Shown here: piece by piece, positions 48,287 through 57,900 of the stretch
Layout: every line of letters starts with the position of its first letter
Position numbering within the stretch: the first letter of the stretch is position 1
Assembly: GCF_002895945.1 (NCBI RefSeq)
Contig: NZ_NPZB01000002.1
Span: 868,001-932,000 of the forward strand
Length of the DNA stretch: 64,000 nucleotides
Origin: Solilutibacter silvestris
GTDB lineage: Bacteria > Pseudomonadota > Gammaproteobacteria > Xanthomonadales > Xanthomonadaceae
Reading direction: 5' to 3'
The notes under the pieces: generated by a model
What the model saw: only the letters and a program-made list of their open reading frames with translations
Told to the model about the DNA's origin: nothing
The model's database searches: none
Made by a program: the position numbers and the translations under genes

Positions 48287-51200
48287 ACCCCCGCGCCACC
48301 GGCACCACGAACATGATCGCGGTATCGCCGCTGCGTGGCGCGCGCAGCGATCGCGCCGAAACACTGTCGGCATCGTTGGTCGATGCTTTCCTCGTCCACG
48401 TTCGCCAGCGACCCGGGGCCACCGCCATCCGTGATGGCGAGCGCTGCCTCGATTACGCGCAACTGGATGCCATCTCCGCTGCCGTCGCTGCCGGATTGCG
48501 CGAACGCGGCGTCGGCCATGGCGACATTGTCGCACTCGACGCCCGGCGCGGCGCTGATGCGTTGATCGCGATGCTGGCTATCCTGCGTTGCGGCGCGGCT
48601 TACCTGCCACTGGATCCGGCGCAGCCGATGGCGCGACTGGCGACGATCCTGGCGAATGCCAATGTGCGCCTGTGCCTGGTGTCGTTGGCGGGTAACACCA
48701 CGATCCGCTTGCCCGATGCCATCACGAAAGTGGCGATCGAGGATTGCGCGATCGCGACTGCCGTAGATGCCGATGTCCAGCGCAGCGGCGAAGACCTCGC
48801 TTACGTGATGTTCACCTCCGGCTCGACCGGAACACCAAAAGGTGTGTGCATTCCCGATCGTGCGATTGTCGGATTGGTGTGCGATGTCGACTTCATCGCC
48901 CTGGATGCGGGCAGTGTGTTCCTGCAGGCGGCACCGCTCGGTTTCGATGCATCGACCCTGGAAATCTGGGGGGCGCTGCTCAATGGCGGTCAGGTGGTGA
49001 TCCATCCCGAAGCGGTGCCGACCGCTGCAGGCCTGGGCGAGACAATTCGCCGCCATGGCATCACCCACCTCTGGCTCACTGCGGCGTTGTTCAACAGCGT
49101 GGTCGATGACGATCCGCATCAGCTGCATGGCGTGCGGCAGTTGTTCAGCGGCGGCGAAGCGTTGTCATTGCACCATGTGCGGCGGATGCGCGCGGCGGAA
49201 CCGGATGTTGCCTTGTTCAATGGCTATGGTCCGACCGAATGCACGACCTTCGCGGTCACCCATGCCATCACCGATGTTGCCGATGGTGCGCACAGTGTGC
49301 CGATCGGCCACGCGATCGATCGTGCGCGGCTGTTCGTTGTCGATGGCGATGGACAACCCGTTCGCGATGGCGAGCAGGGGGAATTGTGGATTGCCGGCAG
49401 CGGTGTGGCATCGGGGTATCTGGGGCGCGCGGACCTGACCGTGGAACGTTTCGTGGCAGCGCCGGATGGCATCGGCATGGCTTATCGCAGTGGCGATCAG
49501 GTGCGTGTCAACGAGACTGGTTGTATCGAATTCTGCGGTCGCTTCGACCAGCAGGTGAAAGTTCGCGGGTTCCGCATCGAGCTGGGCGAGATCGAAGCCG
49601 TGCTCGGTGCGGTTCCCGGGATATGCAATGCCGCCGTCACCGCGCCGGAAACCGTGCACGGCGAACGCCGCCTCGTCGCCTATCTGCAAGCGCAAGACGG
49701 AAAGAACGTGGATGTGGAGGCGATCCGCACGCAACTCGCAGGCACGCTGCCGGACTACATGGTGCCGCTGCGCTACGTGGTGCTTGAACGGTTTCCCGTC
49801 ACGGCCAATGGCAAGCTGGATCGCGCCGCGCTGCCGCCACCCGACCGCACTCGGCCCGAGATCGCGACGCCGCATGTCGCGCCGCGTGGCGACCGCGAAA
49901 TGGCAATCGCACGAGCCATGGGCGAATTGCTCGATATCGATGGCGTCGGCCGCGACGATAGTTTCTTCGATCTCGGTGGAAGCTCGCTGCTGGCCGCACG
50001 ACTGGTCGCGATGTTGAAGCACGACGGAATCCTGCCGCTGTCGGCATCGCCAGGTCACGTCTTCAGTCATCCGGCGCCGGCATTGCTGGCTGCCCATTTC
50101 GAATCGTCGCGACAACCGCAGGCACAGCCCGCGCAACCGGCAGCAACACGCAACGGTTCGGAAGCGATCGCCATCATCGCAATGGCCGGACGTTTCCCCG
50201 GCGCCGTGGATGTCGAAGCATTCTGGTCGATGTTGTGCGAAGGCCGCGAAGGCATCACCCGCTTCGATCGCGCGGCGCTCGATCCTTCCATTCCGGACAC
50301 GCTGCGCAACGATCCCGACTACGTGCCTGCACGCGGCGTGATCGCTGGCGTCGAGCAGTTCGATGCGGCCTTCTTCGGGATTGGTGCGCCGGAAGCGGAG
50401 GTGATGGATCCGCAGCAACGCATCGCGCTGGAGCTGGCGTGGGAATGCATGGAACGCGGCGGCCATGCCCCCGGTGACGAAGCCGATGGCGATGTCGGCG
50501 TGTTCGCCGGCATGTATAACGCCAGCTATTTCCAGAAACACGTGTCGCAGCACCCCGATCGCATCGCGCGCGTCGGCGAATTCCAGACGATGCTCGGCAA
50601 CGAGAAGGACTACATCGCCACCCGTGTCGCCCACAAGCTCGGGCTGACTGGTCCGGCGATCAGCATCCATACCGGCTGCTCGACCTCGTTGGTGGCGATC
50701 TGCCAGGCAGTGGAAAGCCTGCGCGCCGGGCAGTGCCGGATGGCCTTGGCCGGTGGTGTGTCGGTGACGTGCCCGAGCAACAGCGGCTACCTGCACCAGG
50801 AAGGCAGCATGCTGTCGCCGGATGGCCATACCCGCAGTTTCGATGCGAAATCGGCGGGCACGGTGTTCAGCGATGGCGCGGCGATGGTGTTGCTGAAGCG
50901 GCTTGCCGATGCGCAGGCCGATGGTGACCCAATCCACGCGGTGATCCGCGGCGTCGGGCTGAGCAACGATGGCGCGCAACGCGCCAGCTTCACCGCGCCA
51001 AGCGCGGCGGGCCAAGCGCGTGCGATCCGCATGGCCCACCGTGATGCCGGCGTCGATCCGCGCAGCATCGGCTATATCGAGGCGCACGGCACCGCGACAC
51101 CGATCGGCGATCCGATCGAGATCGAGGGACTGGCGCTGGCATTCACCGAATACACGCAGGACACCGGCTTCTGCACGATTGGCTCTCTCAAGAGCAATGT

Positions 51201-54200
51201 CGGCCACCTGGTGATCGCGGCCGGCGCGGCTGGAATGATCAAGACCGCGCTCGCCCTGCGCGAGAACGTCATCCCGGGAACGCTGCACTTCACCGCAGCG
51301 AATCCCGCCATCGATTTTGCATCAACCCCCTTCGTCGCCAACGCCGAAGCGGACACCTGGCGCTGCTCCCCATCCCCCCGCCGCGCCGGCGTCAGCAGCT
51401 TCGGCGTTGGCGGCACCAACGCCCACGTGGTGATGGAACAGGCGCCGGACGCCGTACCATCCGATGCCGCGGCCGGAGTGCAGCTGTTGCAGTTGTCAGC
51501 GTGTTCGCCGCAAGCCTTGCAGCAGGCCAGCGAACGCCTGGCGATGCATCTGGCAGATCATCCCGACGCCAATCTCGCCGATGTGGCATGGACGCTGCGT
51601 AGTGGTCGCAAGGTGTTCGCCTATCGTCGTGCAGTCGTTGCCGACGGTCGCGATGCGGCGATTCGCGATTTGCAGCTACCTGCATCCACGCCGACCCGCA
51701 TGGCCGGTGGCGACACTGGCGTGGTGTTGCTGTTCCCGGGGCAGGGCGCGACCTATCCCGGCATGGGCCGTGCGCTGTACCGCGATCATCAAGTGTTCCG
51801 CGACGCCATCGATGCCTGTGCCGAGCACCTTGGCGATAGGGTGGGAGAAGACCTGCGCACGCTGCTGTTCAGTGACGACACCGACGCGCTGCGGCCGACC
51901 TCGCGCATGCAGCCGGCGACATTCGCGCTGGAATATGCGCTGGGGCGGCTGTGGCAGTCGCTGGGCGTGATGCCGGTGGCGATGCTGGGACACAGCATCG
52001 GCGAGTTCACGGCGGCGACGCTGGCGGGGGTCTTTTCGCTGGACGATGCCATCGGCCTCGTCGCCCGGCGCGCTGCCTTGATGCAATCGCAACCCGCTGG
52101 TGCCATGCTCGGCGTGCGCCTGTCGGAAGCCGAGCTGTTGGCGCGACTGCCGGTCGATCTCGACCTCGCCGCCGTCAACGGACCGCGCGCCTGCGTCGTC
52201 TCGGGTCGCGCCGATATGATCGAGGCCTTCGTCGAAACATTGGCGAAGGAACAGATCGCCTGCACGCCATTGCGCACCTCGCATGCCTTCCACTCCCGGA
52301 TGATGGAACCAGCGCTGGCGTCGTTCGCGGATGCGGTCGCGACCTGCAGTCGCAACGCGCCATCGTTGCCGATTGTGTCTTCGCTGACCGGCATGCTGCT
52401 GACCGGCGACGAGGCGATCTCGGTCGACTACTGGGTGAACCAGTTGCGCGCACCGGTGCAATACAGCCGTGCCGCAGCCTGCGCACTCGCGTTGCCGGCC
52501 GTGCGTGCATTGCTGGAGACAGGGCCGCGCAACACCTTGAGCCAATTGGCGAAACAGCAGCGCTTCGGTGATGGCCAGTTCGCGTTGGCCTCGCTGGCCG
52601 ACAACACCGGCGCGGAAAACGCGACATTGCTGCAGGCGGCCGCTGCGTTGTGGTGCGCCGGCATCGCCGTCGATATCGACAGCCTCGATGCGCGACAACA
52701 GCGCCATCGCGTCGAGCTTCCGACCTATCCCTTCGAACGCAAGACCTATTGGCTGCCCGCGCCCACTGCCGCGCTGCGTGCGCCCGTCGCGATCCACGAG
52801 GAGAGTTCCATGCCTGCCAGCCATCCTGCGCCAGTCGCCCAGCCGGCGGCACCAAACACGGAAGTCATTGCACGGATTCGCGAGGTATTCGAAGACGTGT
52901 CCGGCATCGACATGGCGGGCATGTCCGACGACGCCAATTTCGTCGAAGCCGGGCTGGACAGCCTGACGCTGACGCAGATCGCGCTGCAGCTGCAGAAGTC
53001 CTTCGGCACCAAGATCAGCTTCCGGCAGTTGATGAGCGAATATTCCAGTTTGACGCGACTCGGCGCGGCGCTAGGAGCAACGGTGACTCCGGCACGCGTC
53101 GAGCCGCAGGCGTCGGTTCCTACTGTCGCCGCCGCTGTCACGGCAACCGTTGCCTCGATCGCGGTGCCGACGGCCTCAACGGATCTGCAGCAACTGATGC
53201 AGCAACAGATGCAGCTGATGCAGCGCCAGCTGGAGTTGCTGGGCGCCGCACCTGTCGCACGCAGCGAAGCAGCGATGCCGCAAACGTCCGCGGTCATGAT
53301 GCCGCGGGCACCAATGGCAGCCGCGACAACCGCGCAACCACAATCATCCGATCAGGCCGAAGCGGAAGCGTTGGCGCACACCCGTTACGACGTCAAGAAG
53401 GCTTTCGGTGCCATCGCCCGCATCGACAACGGCGCATCGTCGGAACTGGGGCCGAAGCAGCGCGATCGCCTCGATGCCTTTATCCAGCGCTATGTCGCGC
53501 GCACCCAGGCATCGAAGGACTACACGCAACGTCATCGCGGGCATCTGGCCGATCCGCGCGTGGTCAATGGCTTCAAGCCGATGCTCAAGGAAATCACCTA
53601 CCAGATCGTGATGTCGCGGTCGCAGGGTGCGCACCTGACCGATCTCGATGGCAACGACTACGTCGACGCGCTCAATGGCTTCGGCATGAGCCTGTTCGGC
53701 TGGCAGCCTGATTTTGTGCTGGATGCGGTGCGCACGCAACTCGATGCCGGCTACGAGATCGGACCGCAGCATGTGCTGGCTGGCGAGGTCGCTGAATTGT
53801 TCTGCGAAATCACCGGCAACGATCGCGCCGCATTGTGCAACACCGGATCGGAGGCCGTGCTCGGCGCTTTGCGCATCGCGCGCACGGTGACCGGTCGCGA
53901 TACCGTCGCGGTGTTCAGTGGCGCCTACCACGGCATCATCGACGAAATGATCGTGCGTGGCACCCGCACGCATCGCGCGGTTCCGGCGGCGCCGGGCATT
54001 TTGCGCAACACCGCCGAGCATGTCGTCGTGCTCGATTACGGCACCGAGGAATCGGCGCAGTGGCTGCGTGAACACGCCAGCGAACTGGCCGCAGTGCTGG
54101 TGGAACCGGTGCAGAGTCGTCGCCCGGATTTCCAGCCGGTGGAATTCCTCAAGGAACTGCGCGCGATCACCGACGCCGCGGGCGCCTTGCTGGTCTTCGA

Positions 54201-54933
54201 TGAAGTGGTCACCGGATTCCGCGCCCACCCTGCTGGAACACAAGGACTGTTTGGTATCCGCGCCGATCTCGCCACCTACGGCAAGGTGGTCGGCGGCGGA
54301 TTCCCGATCGGCGTGATCGCAGGCAAGCGCGACTACATGGATGCGCTCGATGGCGGCGACTGGCAGTTCGGCGACGACTCGGTGCCGTCAGTGGGTGTCA
54401 CCTATTTCGCCGGCACTTTCGTGCGCCACCCACTGGCGCTCGCCGCTGCGGCTGCCGTGTTGAAGCACCTCAAGGCACAGGGCCCGGAGCTGCAGGTGAG
54501 ACTGAACCAGCGCGTGGCCACCTTCGTCGATGATCTCAACCGTCATTGCGCGGCGGTCGGCGCGCCGGTCGCAGTGCGTCATTTCGCCTCGGTGTGGAAG
54601 ACCTTCTTCCGCGAAGACCACGCGTTGCAGGATCTGTTGTTCGCGATGATGCGCAGTCGCGGCATCCACATCCTCGACAATTTTCCGTGTTTCTTCACCA
54701 CCGCGCACAGCGAAGCCGATTTCGCCCGGATCGCCGAGGCCTTCAAGGCCTCGATCGACGAATTGCAGGACGCCGGATTCCTGCCAAAACCCAAGGCGAC
54801 TGCGCAAACGGTGATGGATGCCAGCGCACCCAGGGTCGCCGGCGCGCGCCTGGGGCGCGATCCGCAAGGGCAGCCGGCGTGGTATGCGCCCGACCCCGAA
54901 ACGCCGGGACAGTACGTCAAGGTGGAGGTGTAA
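48283..54933 (+). CDS. Hybrid PKS-NRPS: A-PCP-KS-AT-ACP-aminotransferase
   Basis: A 2216-residue megasynthase. Domains: adenylation (about 25-520; core FTSGSTGTPKG near 178), PCP (DSFFDLGGSSLL, Ser near 568), ketosynthase (about 625-1045; HTGCSTSL Cys near 798, EAHGTATPIGDP, SNVGH), acyltransferase (about 1145-1440; GHSIGEF Ser near 1237, HAFH near 1333, as in malonyl-CoA-specific ATs), ACP (EAGLDSLTL, Ser near 1559), a Gln/Met-rich linker and a PLP class III aminotransferase (about 1700-2170; Lys in YGKVVGGGF near 2000), as in the mycosubtilin/iturin synthetases. The pocket residues read D-A-L-W-F-G-G-T-F-K against GrsA, close to valine codes. There is no upstream C domain and no KR, DH or ER. 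GTG start, GAGGAG six bases before it. Predicted product: a 3,4-diamino-5-methylhexanoyl thioester. Confidence 0.92.
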   Translation: MNPRATGTTNMIAVSPLRGARSDRAETLSASLVDAFLVHVRQRPGATAIRDGERCLDYAQLDAISAAVAAGLRERGVGHGDIVALDARRGADALIAMLAILRCGAAYLPLDPAQPMARLATILANANVRLCLVSLAGNTTIRLPDAITKVAIEDCAIATAVDADVQRSGEDLAYVMFTSGSTGTPKGVCIPDRAIVGLVCDVDFIALDAGSVFLQAAPLGFDASTLEIWGALLNGGQVVIHPEAVPTAAGLGETIRRHGITHLWLTAALFNSVVDDDPHQLHGVRQLFSGGEALSLHHVRRMRAAEPDVALFNGYGPTECTTFAVTHAITDVADGAHSVPIGHAIDRARLFVVDGDGQPVRDGEQGELWIAGSGVASGYLGRADLTVERFVAAPDGIGMAYRSGDQVRVNETGCIEFCGRFDQQVKVRGFRIELGEIEAVLGAVPGICNAAVTAPETVHGERRLVAYLQAQDGKNVDVEAIRTQLAGTLPDYMVPLRYVVLERFPVTANGKLDRAALPPPDRTRPEIATPHVAPRGDREMAIARAMGELLDIDGVGRDDSFFDLGGSSLLAARLVAMLKHDGILPLSASPGHVFSHPAPALLAAHFESSRQPQAQPAQPAATRNGSEAIAIIAMAGRFPGAVDVEAFWSMLCEGREGITRFDRAALDPSIPDTLRNDPDYVPARGVIAGVEQFDAAFFGIGAPEAEVMDPQQRIALELAWECMERGGHAPGDEADGDVGVFAGMYNASYFQKHVSQHPDRIARVGEFQTMLGNEKDYIATRVAHKLGLTGPAISIHTGCSTSLVAICQAVESLRAGQCRMALAGGVSVTCPSNSGYLHQEGSMLSPDGHTRSFDAKSAGTVFSDGAAMVLLKRLADAQADGDPIHAVIRGVGLSNDGAQRASFTAPSAAGQARAIRMAHRDAGVDPRSIGYIEAHGTATPIGDPIEIEGLALAFTEYTQDTGFCTIGSLKSNVGHLVIAAGAAGMIKTALALRENVIPGTLHFTAANPAIDFASTPFVANAEADTWRCSPSPRRAGVSSFGVGGTNAHVVMEQAPDAVPSDAAAGVQLLQLSACSPQALQQASERLAMHLADHPDANLADVAWTLRSGRKVFAYRRAVVADGRDAAIRDLQLPASTPTRMAGGDTGVVLLFPGQGATYPGMGRALYRDHQVFRDAIDACAEHLGDRVGEDLRTLLFSDDTDALRPTSRMQPATFALEYALGRLWQSLGVMPVAMLGHSIGEFTAATLAGVFSLDDAIGLVARRAALMQSQPAGAMLGVRLSEAELLARLPVDLDLAAVNGPRACVVSGRADMIEAFVETLAKEQIACTPLRTSHAFHSRMMEPALASFADAVATCSRNAPSLPIVSSLTGMLLTGDEAISVDYWVNQLRAPVQYSRAAACALALPAVRALLETGPRNTLSQLAKQQRFGDGQFALASLADNTGAENATLLQAAAALWCAGIAVDIDSLDARQQRHRVELPTYPFERKTYWLPAPTAALRAPVAIHEESSMPASHPAPVAQPAAPNTEVIARIREVFEDVSGIDMAGMSDDANFVEAGLDSLTLTQIALQLQKSFGTKISFRQLMSEYSSLTRLGAALGATVTPARVEPQASVPTVAAAVTATVASIAVPTASTDLQQLMQQQMQLMQRQLELLGAAPVARSEAAMPQTSAVMMPRAPMAAATTAQPQSSDQAEAEALAHTRYDVKKAFGAIARIDNGASSELGPKQRDRLDAFIQRYVARTQASKDYTQRHRGHLADPRVVNGFKPMLKEITYQIVMSRSQGAHLTDLDGNDYVDALNGFGMSLFGWQPDFVLDAVRTQLDAGYEIGPQHVLAGEVAELFCEITGNDRAALCNTGSEAVLGALRIARTVTGRDTVAVFSGAYHGIIDEMIVRGTRTHRAVPAAPGILRNTAEHVVVLDYGTEESAQWLREHASELAAVLVEPVQSRRPDFQPVEFLKELRAITDAAGALLVFDEVVTGFRAHPAGTQGLFGIRADLATYGKVVGGGFPIGVIAGKRDYMDALDGGDWQFGDDSVPSVGVTYFAGTFVRHPLALAAAAAVLKHLKAQGPELQVRLNQRVATFVDDLNRHCAAVGAPVAVRHFASVWKTFFREDHALQDLLFAMMRSRGIHILDNFPCFFTTAHSEADFARIAEAFKASIDELQDAGFLPKPKATAQTVMDASAPRVAGARLGRDPQGQPAWYAPDPETPGQYVKVEV

Positions 54934-54935
54934 CG

Positions 54936-57900
54936 ATGAATGTCGAGACCCCCATGGCGCCGACAGCGGTTGCCCACGATCCATTCGCGCAGGCCGTCTT
55001 GCGGGTGGTGCCGACCACCGAGGCGCAACGCGAGATCTGGCTGGTCGATCGCCTCGATCGCGAAGCATCGCTGGCGTACAACGAAGCGCTGTCGATGCGC
55101 ATCGACGGGCCGTTCGATCACGCCGCCTTGAAGCAGGCGCTGGGTGGGTTGGTGCAACGCCACGACGTGTTGCGTTCGGTGCTGTCGGGCGATGGCCAGA
55201 CTCTGTGCGTGCTGGAACACGCGACGACCGCGATGGCGTTCGGGAACCTGTTGGAGCTCGGCGCGGCGGAGCAGGGTGCACGCATCGCCCAGGCCGAGAT
55301 CGAATCGGTGTCGGTTCCCTTTGACCTGCAGGACGGACCGCTGTTCCGTGCCACGCTGTTCCGTCTCGGGCCACAGTCGCATCGGTTGTTGCTCAGTGCG
55401 CATCACGCAATATGCGACGGCTGGTCGTGGTGGGTGCTCGTCCGCGATCTCGGCGCACTCTACGGTGCCGCACTGGAGGATCGTCCGGCGTCGTTGCCGC
55501 CGGCTGAATCGTTCGCCGATCATGCGCTGGCCGAAGCCACACAATCCGGTCACGCCCATGCCGGCGATGAAGGTTACTGGCACCAGCGTTTCAGCGATGG
55601 CGTGCCGGTGCTGGAACTTCCACTCGACCTGCCGCGTCCGCATACCCGCCATTTCGCCTCGCGCCGCGAAGAGCTCGAACTTCCACCCGAGTTGTTGCAT
55701 GCCTTGCGCGAAACGGCGGCAAAGCAAGGCTGCAGTCTGTTCTCGTTGATGCTGTCGGCATTCGCATTGCTGGTTGCGCGCATTGCCGGGCAGGACGACG
55801 TGGTGATCGGCATTCCCAGCGCGGGGCAACCCGCGAGCGGGAAGCTTGCACTGGTCGGGCATTGCGCCAACACCTTGCCGATGCGTTTCGCGCTACGCAA
55901 GGACGAGGCCTTCGCCACCTTCCTGGCGCACGCCAACAATGATCTCCTGGATGCGGTCGAACATCGCGGCTGCACGCTCTCGACCCTGTTGCAACACCTG
56001 GCGATCGCCCGCGACCCGTCGCGGGTGCCGTTGGCGTCCTTGTTGTTCAACATCGACCAGAGCCTGGAGGGCGAAAGCGCCGCGTTCGCCGGCGCACGCA
56101 TCGATTGCCGTGGCGTGGCGCGCATCGCCGACAATTTCGAACTGTCGCTCAACGCCGTGCAGACACCGGCCGGCATGCGCCTGGAGTGCCAGTACGCGGC
56201 GTCGCTGCTGCATGGGAGCACCGTCCGACGCTGGCTGCGTGCTTATCGCATGCTGCTGCGCGGAGTCGTCGAACACATTGATCGCCCCGGCAGTGCCTAT
56301 GGCTTGCTGGACGATGACGACGTGCACGAACTCGCCACGCTGTCACCGCATCCGACGTCGTTCCATCGCGAACGATTGATGCATCAGCATTTCGAAGCGA
56401 GTTGCGATCGCCGGCCCGATGCCGTCGCCGCGCACGATGGCCGACGCGGCATTCGCTATGGCGAGCTTGATCGCGAAGCCAACCGCATCGCCCACCTGCT
56501 GTCCGTGCAAGGCGTCAAGCCAGGCGATCTGGTCGGCATCGCGGTCGATCGCGGCATCCCGATGCTGGCAGCACTGCTCGGCATCCTCAAGGCTGGCGCC
56601 GGCTACATCCCGCTCGATCCCGCCTTCCCGGCAGTGCGCCTGCAACACATGCTGGACGATGGCCGCCCGTCCGCAGTGCTCACGACAGATGTGCTTGCAA
56701 TGGCATTGCCGCTGCATGGCCAACGCATCGTGCTGCTCGACGACGCAGCGCTTTCCGCGCAACCCGACACGCGCCTGCAATCGCCGGGCGCTGCCGATCC
56801 GGAAGCGATCGCCTACGTGATCTATACCTCCGGTTCGACCGGCACGCCGAAGGGCGTGGAGATTCCGCATCGCGCCGTCGCCAATTTCCTCGCCAGCATG
56901 GCCGAACGACCTGGCCTGCATCAGGATGACGTGCTGGTCGCGGTGACCACGCTGTCGTTCGACATCGCCGTGCTCGAACTGATGTTGCCACTATGCGTCG
57001 GTGCACAGGTCGTCATCGCCGATCGCGAGACCACGCTCGATGGTGGCGCGCTTGCCGCCTGCATCGCCGAACATCGGGCGACCGTGATGCAGGCGACACC
57101 GGCAACCTGGCGCACGCTGATCGAAGCCGACTGGGTGGGCAGTGCAGGCTTCAGGGTCCTGTGTGGCGGTGAATCGTTGCCAGCGACGCTGGCGGCGCAA
57201 TTGCTGGCACGCAGCCGCGAAGTGTGGAACGTCTATGGCCCGACCGAAACCACGGTGTGGTCGACTTGCGCGCGAATCGCGCCGCCTGCACGCGGCATGC
57301 TGCCTGATATCCACATCGGTCGACCGATCGCCAATACCAGCGTGTGGATCCTCGACGATGCAAACCTGCCTTGCCTGCGCGGCATCCCCGGCGAACTGTG
57401 CATTTCCGGCGAAGGCCTGGCGCGCGGCTATCGCAACCAACCGGCGCTGACCGCCGATCGTTTCATCGACTGGAACGGCCCGGACGGGCGCCTGCGCCTG
57501 TATCGCACGGGCGATCGCGCACGCTGGCGTGACGACGGCATGCTCGAACACCTCGGACGCCTCGACCACCAGATCAAATTGCGCGGCTATCGCATCGAAC
57601 TGGGTGAAATCGAAACACGCTTGGCCAGCCATCCCGATGTGCAATCGGCGGTGGTGCTGGTGCGCGAGGAAAACGAAGGCGATGCGCGACTGCTTGCCTA
57701 TGTGGTGATGGTGCCGGGACGCGAGATCGAACCCGTGCAGCTGAAGACGCATCTGCGTGGATCGCTTCCGGATTACATGATCCCGCAGCACGTCATGGTG
57801 CTGGCGCAGTGGCCGCTGACCGCGAACGGCAAGATCGATCGCAAGGCATTGCCGCTGCCGGGTGCATTTGCGAATGAATGCACGACATCGGCTGCAGCGG

